Position numbers and translations under genes: made by a program
IMG/VR virus record: IMGVR_UViG_3300031951_011359
Span: 1-64,000 of that record
Length of the DNA stretch: 64,000 nt
Reading direction: 5' to 3' (one strand)
From: a virus
Part shown: in pieces, positions 35,458-43,087 of the stretch
How positions within the stretch are numbered: position 1 is the stretch's first letter
How the letters are laid out: every line of letters starts with the position of its first letter
Notes under the pieces: generated by a model
What the model was told of the DNA's origin: nothing
The model's input: the letters and a program-made list of their open reading frames with translations, nothing else
Database searches by the model: none

Positions 35458-36390
35458 TCAAAGCAAGTTTTTCTTATACCACTCATACGTTTGAGTGATT
35501 CCTTGACGAAGTTCAACTTGAGGTTCCCAACCAAGAGATTTAATTTTATCTACATTTAAAACTTTACGGGGAGTTCCATTTGGTTTTGTTGTGTCCCAAT
35601 TAATATCATGTTCATAACCAACAATATCAGCAATTGTTTCTGCTAATTGTTTAATAGTTACATCCTCACCCGTTCCAATATTAATATGTTCTTCACCTTC
35701 ATAGTTTTGCATACAAATGAAACATGCTTCGGCAAGATCATCAACATATAGAAACTCGCGCATTGCTGATCCATCTCCCCACAATTTGACCTCCCAGTAT
35801 TTACTATGGTTTAAAGCAGAATGAAACTTAGCAAGCATCGCAGGAAGAACATGAGATGTTTCTAAATTAAAGTTATCATAAGGTCCATAAAGATTGGTTG
35901 GCATCAGTGAGATTGCATTAAATCCATATTGTCTCCGATACGCCTGACACATTTTAATTCCAGCAATCTTTGCAATCGCATAAGAATCATTTGTCGTTTC
36001 TAGAGGTCCGGTAAGAAGTTGATCTTCTGTAATTGGAAGATTTGGATATTTTGGATAAATGCAAGAAGATCCTAGAAAGAGTAGTTTTTTTATTCCAAAA
36101 TTATAAGATGTATTGATAATATTTGATTGAATCATCAAATTATCATATATGAAATTGGCAGGATAAGTTTTATTTGCCATAATTCCACCTGCTTTGGCAG
36201 CGGCAAGAAAAACATATTCCGGTTCCTCAGAACAAAAATAACGCTCAACTTCACCTTGATTTCTAAAATCAACATCATCACGAGTACCTTTGATGATATT
36301 AGTATATCCCTTCCCTTCAAGGTTTCTGACAATTGCCCTACCAACCATTCCGTTAGCACCGGCAACTAAAATTCTAGAATTGTTTTTCAT
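35458..36390 (-). CDS. fcl: GDP-L-fucose synthase
   Basis: A 310-residue extended SDR with [44 protein letters not shown] and the catalytic [11 protein letters not shown] (Ser-Tyr-Lys triad), then [14 protein letters not shown]. These are the WcaG/Fcl landmarks. It epimerises and reduces GDP-4-keto-6-deoxymannose to GDP-L-fucose. It starts at the internal ATG ([11 protein letters not shown]) and overlaps the end of gmd by 17 nt. Confidence 0.93.
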   Translation of the reverse strand: MKNNSRILVAGANGMVGRAIVRNLEGKGYTNIIKGTRDDVDFRNQGEVERYFCSEEPEYVFLAAAKAGGIMANKTYPANFIYDNLMIQSNIINTSYNFGIKKLLFLGSSCIYPKYPNLPITEDQLLTGPLETTNDSYAIAKIAGIKMCQAYRRQYGFNAISLMPTNLYGPYDNFNLETSHVLPAMLAKFHSALNHSKYWEVKLWGDGSAMREFLYVDDLAEACFICMQNYEGEEHINIGTGEDVTIKQLAETIADIVGYEHDINWDTTKPNGTPRKVLNVDKIKSLGWEPQVELRQGITQTYEWYKKNLL

Positions 36391-37384
36391 TAGTACACAT
36401 ATCCTCAACTAATTGTTCGAAAGAAATTTTAGGTTCCCAACCTAATTTTTGTTTTGCTTTTGTATAATCTCCAAGAAGAGAATCTACTTCTGCTGGACGA
36501 AAATACTTTGGATCTACCATAATACGAACTAGTCCCGTATTTGTATCAATCCCAATCTCAGTTCCTTTATCTGTGAACTGCCATTCAATGTTCATTCCAA
36601 AATAAGGTGCTGCCATCTCAACAAACTGACGGACAGAATATTGTTTTCCAGTAGCAATCACATAATCATCTGGTTCTTTTTGTTGTAGCATAATCCACAT
36701 TGCTTCAACATAATCCTTAGCGTGTCCCCAATCACGCTTAGCATCAAGGTTACCTAACTTGAGAACTGTCTGTTTTTCTTCAGATAATGCCTTAAATCCT
36801 TTAGTAATTTTACGGGTTACAAATGTTTCTCCTCTTCTAGGAGATTCGTGATTAAAAAGGATACCTGTACAAGCATACATTCCATATGCTTCACGATAGT
36901 TCTTAGTAATCCAGTATGCGTATAGTTTTGCTACCCCATAAGGAGAGCGGGGATAAAAAGGAGTAGTTTCACGTTGAGGAACTTCTTGAACAAGACCATA
37001 AAGTTCGCTTGTAGAAGCTTGATAGATGCGAACACGATCTTCCATACCCAATAAACGCACTGCTTCAAGAACCCGAAGAGTACCCATACCATCCACATCA
37101 GCAGTGTATTCAGGCATCTCAAAGGATACTTTGACGTGACTCTGAGCACCAAGATTATAAATTTCATCTGGTTGAACTTTTTGAATAACTCTAACTATAT
37201 TAGTTGAATCTGTTAAATCTCCATAATGTAATTTAATATTTTGAAATATATGATCAATACGATAAGTATTGATCATAGAAGAACGTCTAATGATGCCATG
37301 AACTTCATATCCTTTTTCCAAAAGAAATTCAGCAAGATATGATCCATCTTGTCCAGTAATACCTGTAATTAGAGCAACTTTCAT
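36374..37384 (-). CDS. gmd: GDP-mannose 4,6-dehydratase
   Basis: A 336-residue enzyme with [46 protein letters not shown], the ASTSELYG catalytic block, [10 protein letters not shown] (YxxxK), and [16 protein letters not shown]. It converts GDP-mannose to GDP-4-keto-6-deoxymannose, the first step to GDP-fucose, and is followed by fcl. It is coupled to the upstream dehydratase (TAATG). Identity is clear. Confidence 0.95.
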   Translation of the reverse strand: MKVALITGITGQDGSYLAEFLLEKGYEVHGIIRRSSMINTYRIDHIFQNIKLHYGDLTDSTNIVRVIQKVQPDEIYNLGAQSHVKVSFEMPEYTADVDGMGTLRVLEAVRLLGMEDRVRIYQASTSELYGLVQEVPQRETTPFYPRSPYGVAKLYAYWITKNYREAYGMYACTGILFNHESPRRGETFVTRKITKGFKALSEEKQTVLKLGNLDAKRDWGHAKDYVEAMWIMLQQKEPDDYVIATGKQYSVRQFVEMAAPYFGMNIEWQFTDKGTEIGIDTNTGLVRIMVDPKYFRPAEVDSLLGDYTKAKQKLGWEPKISFEQLVEDMCTNEKQF

Positions 37385-38313
37385 TATTTTAAAATTAATT
37401 TTTTATACCACTCAATTGTTTTATCTAAACCATCTTCGAAAGAAACTCTAGGAGACCAACCAAGTTGATTTTTAATTTTAGATATATCTGTTGAATAACG
37501 ACGATCATGTCCAGGTCTATCATTTACATATTCTATCATGTCATCCCCCATATTCATATGATTCAATATAGAGCGAACAAGATCGATATTTTTCATCTCA
37601 CAATTTCCACCTATATTATATTTTTGCCCCTCTTTCCCCTTTAACCATACTTCAATCAATGCTTCACAATGATCCTGGACATATAACCAATCACGAATTT
37701 GTTGCCCATCACCATAGACAGGAACCTTTTTACCAGACAGCAGATTAGTTATAGCTTTAGGAATCATTTTTTCTTGATATTGTCTAGGACCATAGTTATT
37801 TGAACAATTTGTAATTATTGTAGACAAACCATAAGTGTTGTGATATGCCATTACAAAATGATCACTTGCTGCCTTTGATGCTGAGTATGGATTTCTAGGA
37901 GAATAGTTAGAATTTTCTGTGAAGTATCCTTCTTCAATTGATCCATAAACTTCATCGGTGGAAATATGAATGAACTTTCCAACTTCATATTTCAAAGCAA
38001 GATTCAATAGATTAACAGTTCCACTAATATTGGCGTGAATAAATGGTGAGCAATCTTCTATTGAATTATCTACATGACTTTCTGCGGCAAAATGAAAGAC
38101 AGTTGAAGGTTTATATTTTTTAAACACAAACTCACAACTATGTTTATCTGCAATATCCGTAGTGTATAATTTAACAGGATCTGGAATATTATGCCAATCG
38201 GCAGCATAAGTTAAATTATCAATACAAATAATTTCTTCTGTTGTACATTTAATAAGATGATGAAGAAAATTACTGCCTATAAATCCTGCACCACCTGTAA
38301 CTAATATAGTCAT
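37384..38313 (-). CDS. rfbB: dTDP-glucose 4,6-dehydratase-like SDR
   Basis: A 309-residue RmlB-type dehydratase with [51 protein letters not shown] (Thr/Asp/Glu catalytic), [17 protein letters not shown] and [15 protein letters not shown]. It converts dTDP-glucose to dTDP-4-keto-6-deoxyglucose; a CDP or GDP version is possible. It is shorter than the usual 340-360 residues. No dTDP-glucose synthase gene is seen here, so the substrate may come from the host. Confidence 0.88.
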   Translation of the reverse strand: MTILVTGGAGFIGSNFLHHLIKCTTEEIICIDNLTYAADWHNIPDPVKLYTTDIADKHSCEFVFKKYKPSTVFHFAAESHVDNSIEDCSPFIHANISGTVNLLNLALKYEVGKFIHISTDEVYGSIEEGYFTENSNYSPRNPYSASKAASDHFVMAYHNTYGLSTIITNCSNNYGPRQYQEKMIPKAITNLLSGKKVPVYGDGQQIRDWLYVQDHCEALIEVWLKGKEGQKYNIGGNCEMKNIDLVRSILNHMNMGDDMIEYVNDRPGHDRRYSTDISKIKNQLGWSPRVSFEDGLDKTIEWYKKLILK

Positions 38314-38801
38314 TTTTGACCGTACCTTTCTAGAAGTTCTGGAGAATATTGTTGAATATCTTTTATATTTTTTTCTTCTCTTTTAGCATTCTCAAGATCA
38401 TAAACTCTATTTCTAAGTTCTGTAGTTGAATATTGATGTCTTCTCATATGATAATGAATTTCTATACCATTATCAATGCAGTATTGTTTTCCAGTAACTT
38501 CAACATCTCTATATTCTTCACTCAAAAAACGAATGTGAAAAGTTTGAGTCTTGATAAGATTTAAGAGATCTGCTTCAGTATCGTAAACAAGAATTTCATC
38601 CACATATTTACACGCCTGTACCTGAGCATATCTTTCGTAGATAGACTGTACTGGTTTATTTTTTAAACCAGGTCTATCTATAGTAGGATCAACTTGAAGT
38701 GCTACTTTTAAATAATCGCACATTTCCTTTTCCATTTTGAGCATTGTAACATGTCCAGCATGAAAAAGATCAAAACAACTACAATTAAATCCGATTTTCA
38801 T
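38310..38801 (-). CDS. Cytidylyltransferase (TagD-like)
   Basis: A 163-residue protein starting MKIGFNCSCFDLFHAGHVTM, with the intact HAGH catalytic motif and the QYSTTELRNRV end motif of glycerol-3-phosphate/ethanolamine-phosphate cytidylyltransferases. It is the first gene of the 20 kb operon. The ATG is chosen because the TATAAT box lies at or upstream of two longer in-frame starts, so they cannot be on the primary transcript. It activates a polyol or sugar phosphate as a CDP conjugate. Confidence 0.85.
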   Translation of the reverse strand: MKIGFNCSCFDLFHAGHVTMLKMEKEMCDYLKVALQVDPTIDRPGLKNKPVQSIYERYAQVQACKYVDEILVYDTEADLLNLIKTQTFHIRFLSEEYRDVEVTGKQYCIDNGIEIHYHMRRHQYSTTELRNRVYDLENAKREEKNIKDIQQYSPELLERYGQK

Positions 38802-38820
38802 ACGAATATACTTTTTTATC

Positions 38821-38858
38821 ATTATACTAAAAAAGGTGGGTTTATGCAACCCACCTTT
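38821..38858 (-). promoter_or_regulatory. Terminator with embedded promoter at the head of the polysaccharide operon
   Basis: An 11-bp perfect stem AAAGGTGGGTT / AACCCACCTTT with a 5-nt loop is followed by six T. TTGCAT (38844-38849) in the loop and right arm, a 17-bp spacer, and a perfect TATAAT (38821-38826) form a promoter that reads into the cytidylyltransferase gene. It could also act as an attenuator for RNA arriving from upstream. Confidence 0.8.
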
Positions 38859-38859
38859 A

Positions 38860-38976
38860 TGTGCTCAGGCTCGCCACCAATTCTTTGACTGGAAATTGGA
38901 AACCAGGCGGGAGAGAGTCCCATCCGCACCAACGTCATTTTAGAGATGCCGTAAACTCAAATAGGGTCATATTTGA
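38860..38976 (-). ncRNA. Candidate structured leader RNA before the polysaccharide operon
   Basis: On the minus strand this gene-free stretch holds three hairpins: TCAAATA / TATTTGA with a 6-nt loop; GGGA / TCCC; and CGCC plus CCAATT paired with AATTGG plus GGCG. It runs straight into the terminator/promoter element and the operon. The layout resembles an aptamer-plus-terminator riboswitch. The known wcaG RNA motif precedes exopolysaccharide genes in cyanophages, but identity is not established. Confidence 0.35.
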
Positions 38977-38993
38977 CTCCACCAGTATAAGTT

Positions 38994-39230
38994 TTAAGTC
39001 GTTCCAGGACTAATGTAAAGTTGGGTTAACTTTGATATCTCAGTAATACCAAAAAATGCTATTAGAAATAACACGTCCCAAAGTTTAAGTTTGATAGCAA
39101 AAGGAATGCCGAGTAATCCCCCAACAAACTTTATCATCAAACCACTTTTAAAATCTCCCCACAACATAACTTGATAACCAAGTAGAAGGAGAAGGTTCCC
39201 AAGATACCTCAGGACACTTGTTTTAGACAT
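38994..39230 (-). CDS. Small multi-pass membrane protein, unknown function
   Basis: A 78-residue protein starting MSKTSVLRYLGNLLLLLGYQ with several hydrophobic stretches, for example LMIKFVGGLLGIPFAIKL and LWDVLFLIAFFGITEI. It probably has three membrane helices. It is the last gene of the segment before the candidate leader RNA. Unknown role, possibly membrane disruption or transport. Confidence 0.7.
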   Translation of the reverse strand: MSKTSVLRYLGNLLLLLGYQVMLWGDFKSGLMIKFVGGLLGIPFAIKLKLWDVLFLIAFFGITEISKLTQLYISPGTT

Positions 39231-39258
39231 AAGGGGTTTTCATCACCGACCAGTGCTG

Positions 39259-39513
39259 TTATAGACCATCCGTGTCTTCTTCGTCATCTTTTACATAACA
39301 AGGAACTCTATCTGGATCTAACCAAAGCGCATAGTTGAAATCTTCCATTGCAGTAGAGCATTGTAGACCATTATCAAAAAGATAAATGTCATTCCAGCGT
39401 TTGGTATAGTAATTTTGCTTTTGCATACGGTAATCGGGTTTACCGTTGAGTTCAATAATACCTGCTTCTACAAAACGGTATTCTCCACGCTCCAGAAGAA
39501 CTTTGGGTTTCAC
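39259..39513 (-). CDS. Conserved-looking phage protein, unknown function
   Basis: An 84-residue acidic protein starting MKPKVLLERGEYRFVEAGII, with IYLFDNGLQCSTAMEDFNYA and an acidic DDEEDTDGL end. It overlaps the 70-residue gene before it by 4 nt. No function can be assigned. Confidence 0.75.
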   Translation of the reverse strand: MKPKVLLERGEYRFVEAGIIELNGKPDYRMQKQNYYTKRWNDIYLFDNGLQCSTAMEDFNYALWLDPDRVPCYVKDDEEDTDGL

Positions 39514-39722
39514 GCTTCAACTGCCTCAAGATCGCTGGCGACATACTCCATAAGCATTTCGTAGTCGTCAAGGGGGTCACCAGAAAATACTACTCCTTCA
39601 TTTTCGTAGAAGCGGCGCACCTTTTTATAAAGTTTCGGACTCTTTACGTCAAGGTAGATTTCCCCGTTAGCAGCAAGACGAAGAGTGCTAACATCTTTTT
39701 TGAACTTTTGAATCAGAGACAT
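39510..39722 (-). CDS. 70-residue phage protein, unknown function
   Basis: From the internal ATG, MSLIQKFKKDVSTLRLAANG runs to EYVASDLEAVEA. A much longer upstream frame crosses the tRNA-Pro gene and is rejected. It is helical and charged and ends in an acidic segment. Unknown function; coupled to the 84-residue gene. Confidence 0.7.
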   Translation of the reverse strand: MSLIQKFKKDVSTLRLAANGEIYLDVKSPKLYKKVRRFYENEGVVFSGDPLDDYEMLMEYVASDLEAVEA

Positions 39723-39798
39723 TGTTTTGAATGTTGACCTTAGTATTATAAGGGTTTGAGACTTTTGTGTCAAGTGTGCCAGTGAAGTAACTGGCAAT

Positions 39799-39873
39799 CG
39801 GAGTATTCGGATTTGAACCGAAATTATTCCTGCTCCCAAAGCAGGTGCCATGACCAAGTTAGGCGATACTCCG
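39799..39873 (-). tRNA. tRNA-Pro (TGG anticodon)
   Basis: The minus strand folds into a cloverleaf: acceptor CGGAGTA / TACTCCG, D-stem GCC / GGC, anticodon arm CCTGC-TTTGGGA-GCAGG with anticodon TGG, T-arm TTCGG / CCGAA. No CCA is encoded. The first 15 nt are also the last codons and stop of an upstream HNH gene. Confidence 0.95.
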
Positions 39874-40215
39874 TAGTTCCAACTCACCAGAATGAACTGC
39901 TGCGTGGCAACAAGCACATAATAGCACACATCCCTTTATTTCGTCAAGAATGCGTTCGTGACTCCATCCACGAATCCCATGAAATTTAGCATCTTTTTGA
40001 GAAGGGTCTAAGTGATGAACTTGAAGTGCTGATGAATATTTATCATATCCACAAGAAACACATTTACCTCCCATTTCTTCTATAATAAAACTTCTTTTTT
40101 TCTGCCCCAACTCTAATCTATATTTGTTATGGCAGGCACCACATACTGATTTTTTATGTCCATAAAATTTAGATGGGTCGGTTTCTCCACAATGCCCACA
40201 TTTATGCGTTCTCAT
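39859..40215 (-). CDS. HNH endonuclease overlapping tRNA-Pro
   Basis: A 118-residue protein with two CxxC zinc pairs (CGHCG, CGACH) and a second module GGKCVSCGYDKYSSALQVHH followed by LDPSQK and CVLLCACCHAAVH. HHLDP is the catalytic His core. The same GGKCxxCGYxKxxSALxxHHLDP module occurs in the HNH gene at 46.2 kb, so the two are paralogues. Its last five codons and TAA lie within the tRNA-Pro gene. This suggests insertion beside a tRNA, as for other mobile endonuclease genes. Confidence 0.85.
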   Translation of the reverse strand: MRTHKCGHCGETDPSKFYGHKKSVCGACHNKYRLELGQKKRSFIIEEMGGKCVSCGYDKYSSALQVHHLDPSQKDAKFHGIRGWSHERILDEIKGCVLLCACCHAAVHSGELELRSIA

Positions 40216-40218
40216 TTT

Positions 40219-40249
40219 GGTAGAATAAGTTTATCTACCATTATTTATG
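40219..40249 (-). promoter_or_regulatory. Late promoter overlapping a start-region hairpin (HNH gene)
   Basis: CATAAATA (40242-40249) is followed at 2 nt by the inverted repeat GGTAGA / TCTACC, whose right arm ends 3 nt before the HNH ATG. A late start 6 nt after the box falls within the left arm, so late RNA should lack the hairpin. Confidence 0.5.
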
Positions 40250-40390
40250 TTTTTTGTCAAGCGGTTCCCAGTGCTGCCAGTTGTATTTATGAATTGCCCA
40301 GATACCCATAATCGGTGGAACAATCAAAAGATAACAAATAATTCCCAAAGTAAAAGGAGTTTCTAATACCCACCTTGAAAAATGTAACAT
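40241..40390 (-). CDS. 49-residue single-pass membrane protein
   Basis: The frame MLHFSRWVLETPFTLGIICY has a strong SD (GGAGAGG) and one hydrophobic helix (TLGIICYLLIVPPIMGIWAI) followed by a polar tail rich in Trp/His. Its ATG overlaps the stop of the gene upstream (TGATG). Unknown function; probably an inner-membrane or thylakoid protein. Confidence 0.7.
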   Translation of the reverse strand: MLHFSRWVLETPFTLGIICYLLIVPPIMGIWAIHKYNWQHWEPLDKKHK

Positions 40391-40611
40391 CAATATCCTC
40401 TCCAAGTTTTAAACTCATAATAAAAATACTGATCAACAATCCAATTATCTAATGGAGCATTCTCTTCTCTTTGTGCCCATTCAATACAAAAATCTACAAT
40501 CTTATGATCATTCAATGATTTGTGCCCCCACATTCTTACAAATGCAGAGGCTGCAAAGTGATATTTTTGTTTAATGTGCGGTCCCATTTCCCTTATAATC
40601 TTTGGAGTCAT
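40390..40611 (-). CDS. 73-residue phage protein, unknown function
   Basis: From the ATG behind GAGGAGG, MTPKIIREMGPHIKQKYHFA continues through VRMWGHKSLNDHKIVDFCIE. It is aromatic- and His-rich and probably soluble. An upstream in-frame start is possible but lacks this SD. No function assigned. Confidence 0.7.
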   Translation of the reverse strand: MTPKIIREMGPHIKQKYHFAASAFVRMWGHKSLNDHKIVDFCIEWAQREENAPLDNWIVDQYFYYEFKTWRGY

Positions 40612-40693
40612 AATATCCTCCTCGTGTTCCGAAGTAGAGTGTTGATAAAACAAACGGGATTGAAACGAATAGAAGTGCTTTTGCTAATAACAT
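40571..40693 (-). CDS. 40-residue membrane-anchored protein
   Basis: The frame MLLAKALLFVSIPFVLSTLY starts with one membrane helix and continues FGTRGGYYDSKDYKGNGTAH. Its ATG overlaps the upstream TAA (TAATG), and it overlaps the next gene by 41 nt in another frame. A heavily overlapped but plausible small gene. Confidence 0.5.
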   Translation of the reverse strand: MLLAKALLFVSIPFVLSTLYFGTRGGYYDSKDYKGNGTAH

Positions 40694-40860
40694 TATAAAA
40701 ACATTCCTGGTTTATAATCTACTATTTGTTGAATCTCATCAAGTAGTGCTCCATACTCTTTAAACTTTCTATCTCCTGCAATAAAATGTCTTTGTCTTAT
40801 CCAAACAGCATCTGCAAGTAGTTTCAGTTCATACTCCGATAAATCTTTAAAACGTTCCAT
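40693..40860 (-). CDS. 55-residue phage protein, unknown function
   Basis: The frame MERFKDLSEYELKLLADAVW follows a good SD (AAAGGAG, 7 nt before ATG). It is helical and charged, with QRHFIAGDRKFKEYGALLDE. It lies just downstream of gnd, probably in the same transcript. Confidence 0.7.
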   Translation of the reverse strand: MERFKDLSEYELKLLADAVWIRQRHFIAGDRKFKEYGALLDEIQQIVDYKPGMFL

Positions 40861-40872
40861 TGTAAATCTCCT

Positions 40873-41895
40873 TTATCTAACGTGATGACCACCAAACATA
40901 TAACGCATCCCGTTCAAGATTTTTGCTCCGAATGATCCGAGATTGCGTGAGTTAAATCTTTCAAATAGGGCAGTAGTAATGACAGGAGCGGGAACCCCCA
41001 AATCCACAGCGGCAGAAACAGTCCAACGACCCTCACCGCTATCGGAAACTCCACCAGAGAAGCGTTTAAGGCTACCATCCCTGCGTAGCACATCAGCAGT
41101 AAGATCAAGTAACCAACTACCAACCACGCTACCACGACGCCATAACTCAGCAACCTCAGCAACATCAATATCGTAGCAATAGGATTCTGGGTCTGCCATT
41201 GGTGCAACTTCTGCGTCTCCTTCTCTGACATACTGAGCACCTAGATTAGCGTTCTTCAAAATATTGAATCCTTCTGCATATGCCTGCATAATGCCATATT
41301 CAATTCCATTGTGAACCATTTTTACAAAGTGTCCTGCACCAGGGCCACCACAATGCAACCAACCAAACTCCGCAGAGGTTACGTCCGAGTCAAACTGAGT
41401 CCTCGGGGCAGCGGTGATTCCTGGAGCGAGGGCATCAAAAATCCTTGCACAAGTGGCGACCGCAGTATTTCCGCCACCAACCATAAGACAGTATCCACGA
41501 TCCAAACCATAAACACCACCGCTAGTGCCACAATCAATATATTGGATACCAAGTTTTGCCAGGCGTTCTGCTCTTTTCCGACTGTCTTTAAAATTGCTAT
41601 TGCCATGATCAATAATAATATCTCCTTCACCACAATATCGTAGTAACTCATTGATTGTCTCCTCTACTGTTTCTGCAGGAACAACCATTTGGAAGATACC
41701 TGGTTGTTTTCCATCTTTTACTATTTGAACAAGGCTTTGTATAGAAGTTGTAACACCATTAACATATCCGTTTTCATATGCTTCTTGTGCCTTTTCATAA
41801 TTTCTTCTGTATCCCCAAACTTCTATACCTGCTTTCATCATACGGCGAGACATACCTTCGCCCATTCTTCCAAGTCCAATTAATCCTACTTTCAT
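40873..41895 (-). CDS. gnd: 6-phosphogluconate dehydrogenase (short form)
   Basis: A 340-residue enzyme of the oxidative pentose phosphate pathway; it converts 6-phosphogluconate to ribulose 5-phosphate, CO2 and NADPH. GLIGLGRMGEGMSRRMMKAG is the NADP-binding loop; IIIDHGNSNFKDS, DCGTSGGVYGLDRGYCLMVG and HFVKMVHNGIEYG carry the substrate and catalytic Lys/Asn residues. It lacks the long C-terminus of the ~470-residue form, as in the short bacterial type. Phage gnd diverts host carbon to NADPH and ribose for nucleotide synthesis with the nrdA/nrdB pair. Confidence 0.95.
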   Translation of the reverse strand: MKVGLIGLGRMGEGMSRRMMKAGIEVWGYRRNYEKAQEAYENGYVNGVTTSIQSLVQIVKDGKQPGIFQMVVPAETVEETINELLRYCGEGDIIIDHGNSNFKDSRKRAERLAKLGIQYIDCGTSGGVYGLDRGYCLMVGGGNTAVATCARIFDALAPGITAAPRTQFDSDVTSAEFGWLHCGGPGAGHFVKMVHNGIEYGIMQAYAEGFNILKNANLGAQYVREGDAEVAPMADPESYCYDIDVAEVAELWRRGSVVGSWLLDLTADVLRRDGSLKRFSGGVSDSGEGRWTVSAAVDLGVPAPVITTALFERFNSRNLGSFGAKILNGMRYMFGGHHVR

Positions 41896-41903
41896 ATATT
41901 CTC

Positions 41904-41996
41904 CTATTGTGGATATGCGTTGTTAAGTCCCCATACAACAAAAAATCCAATCGTACCAAAAATAGTTAATGCGCTAAAAAGTAAATTAGTATTCAT
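41904..41996 (-). CDS. 30-residue single-helix membrane peptide
   Basis: The frame MNTNLLFSALTIFGTIGFFV continues VWGLNNAYPQ. It is one membrane helix with short polar ends, in the size class of PetN/PsbM/PsbT-type subunits, but I cannot match a named one. It begins within the end of the 37-residue gene and stops shortly before gnd. An in-frame ATG one codon earlier is also possible. Confidence 0.5.
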   Translation of the reverse strand: MNTNLLFSALTIFGTIGFFVVWGLNNAYPQ

Positions 41997-42099
41997 CATC
42001 ATCCTCATAAGTTGATGGTTCTTCAAATAGTTCATCTAACTTTTGCTGTAAAACTCTTTCTTGAAGTTCTTGTAGGTCTTTGTCTGTTAAAACTATCAT
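41986..42099 (-). CDS. 37-residue acidic peptide
   Basis: The frame MIVLTDKDLQELQERVLQQK with LDELFEEPSTYEDDDEY. It is a short helix with an acidic tail. Coupled by a 4-nt overlap (ATGA) to the 59-residue gene upstream. Confidence 0.5.
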   Translation of the reverse strand: MIVLTDKDLQELQERVLQQKLDELFEEPSTYEDDDEY

Positions 42100-42275
42100 T
42101 TGTCCTTTAATAGTTCCTCCACTCTTTTACGCATATTAGTACTATCTTGTTTGAGATAATCCCTCAAAGAATAACCACGCCGTCCACGCATAATACAAGT
42201 GCCTTGATAAAACATCGTGGCAGCAAACACCAACAGAAAAGCAATGCCAATTATTTCAGAGTAATGTTGAGCCAT
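42096..42275 (-). CDS. 59-residue membrane protein, unknown function
   Basis: The frame MAQHYSEIIGIAFLLVFAAT holds an N-terminal membrane helix and a basic cytosolic tail (RGRRGYSLRDYLKQD). It overlaps the 68-residue gene before it by 25 nt. Part of a tight six-gene set leading into gnd. Unknown function. Confidence 0.6.
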   Translation of the reverse strand: MAQHYSEIIGIAFLLVFAATMFYQGTCIMRGRRGYSLRDYLKQDSTNMRKRVEELLKDK

Positions 42276-42457
42276 GGAAGCAATGGTGGGATAACTCCAA
42301 TCAACCTTAAAAGTCCCTCAGCAAATAAAGCAAGAACCACCCAACCGACGCACATACTAATGATGCTAGCATTACGGTTGTGTCGTCGTATTGCTGCATC
42401 GATCATCTCCTTAACTTCGGAACGGGTTACATAATCATCATCAAAAGGTTCCATCAT
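42251..42457 (-). CDS. 68-residue membrane protein, unknown function
   Basis: MMEPFDDDYVTRSEVKEMID is an acidic N-terminus, then one or two hydrophobic segments (ASIISMCVGWVVLALFAEGL, LIGVIPPLLPWL). It is coupled by ATGA to the 49-residue gene upstream. Unknown function. Confidence 0.65.
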   Translation of the reverse strand: MMEPFDDDYVTRSEVKEMIDAAIRRHNRNASIISMCVGWVVLALFAEGLLRLIGVIPPLLPWLNITLK

Positions 42458-42603
42458 TTCTCATCTCCAAGAAACTTCGCAAGAGGATCTCTCCTCGTTT
42501 TGACTATTTCAACTGCTCTCTTGTAGAACATATTATCTGTGTTCCCAGAGGCTTCAAAAGTTTCCTTGATCTTCACCCAATTGTCGTAGGTGTGCTGATC
42601 CAT
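42454..42603 (-). CDS. 49-residue phage protein, unknown function
   Basis: The frame MDQHTYDNWVKIKETFEASG continues NTDNMFYKRAVEIVKTRRDP. It is helical with a basic C-terminus. It is the first gene after the TTGACA-19-TATAAC promoter and heads the small-gene set that ends in gnd. Confidence 0.65.
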   Translation of the reverse strand: MDQHTYDNWVKIKETFEASGNTDNMFYKRAVEIVKTRRDPLAKFLGDEK

Positions 42604-42627
42604 AAGGTTTAAGGTTGAATACTACTA

Positions 42628-42658
42628 GTTATACTAGTGAGTATTTTTAAACTGTCAA
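42628..42658 (-). promoter_or_regulatory. Candidate promoter TTGACA-19-TATAAC overlapping inverted ACTAGT repeats
   Basis: TTGACA at 42653-42658 sits in the loop of a small AAACT / AGTTT hairpin; TATAAC follows after 19 bp, two longer than ideal. The -10 lies between two ACTAGT palindromes (ACTAGT-TAT-ACTAGT), which could be an operator. Confidence 0.45.
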
Positions 42659-42718
42659 GTTTGTGTTGATACAAAAATATAGATTAAGAGAATCTAAAAT
42701 TTTGTAATATTTCTAAAC

Positions 42719-42800
42719 GGAGAGAACAGGAATCGAACCTGCGAAGCTTTTAAACCCAGCCGCTTTCAAGGCGGTGTCCTCGACCAACCGGACTCTCTCC
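42719..42800 (-). tRNA. tRNA-Ser (TGA anticodon)
   Basis: A class II cloverleaf on the minus strand: acceptor GGAGAGA / TCTCTCC, anticodon loop CTTGAAA (TGA) on a CCGC / GCGG stem, a long variable arm, and T-arm GCAGG-TTCGATT-CCTGT. It decodes UCA/UCG-type serine codons. Confidence 0.93.
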
Positions 42801-42810
42801 AAATAAGTCC

Positions 42811-43068
42811 TCAACGGACTTCAAAATCTAATCGTTTAACTTTACGTTGACGACGTGCTTCTTGCCACTGAATATCTTCATTGGTAAGAACACTAGATTT
42901 TGTTTTTGTATGATAAGAGTTTAGCATAACAACATTAGATAAGTCAACTGCTGAGATCTTATCACCACGAATAGTCGCCATATTTGGACAACCACATGTT
43001 ACAGTTTTACTATGATACCCTTCTAACTCCCTACCACAGGAGCGGCATCTGATTCTTAAGTTTTCCAT
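42811..43068 (-). CDS. Zinc-ribbon-like protein of cyanophages, unknown function
   Basis: An 85-residue protein with MENLRIRCRSCGRELEGYHS, TVTCGCPNMATIRGDK and ISAVDLSNVVMLNS. The CxxC...CxC pattern suggests a zinc ribbon. It lies beside tRNA-Ser and is probably conserved across T4-like cyanophages. Confidence 0.75.
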   Translation of the reverse strand: MENLRIRCRSCGRELEGYHSKTVTCGCPNMATIRGDKISAVDLSNVVMLNSYHTKTKSSVLTNEDIQWQEARRQRKVKRLDFEVR

Positions 43069-43087
43069 TGTATTATAAGTTTAATTT

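Noticed and set aside
38822-38938. 38-residue frame reading through the terminator before the polysaccharide operon
   Set aside because: It runs through the terminator stem and promoter; no SD, and the peptide ends in the hairpin. Better explained as RNA or regulatory DNA.
39723-39929. N-terminal extension of the 70-residue gene through tRNA-Pro
   Set aside because: The extension is the antisense or overlapping reading of the tRNA and HNH gene ends; the internal ATG is the natural start.
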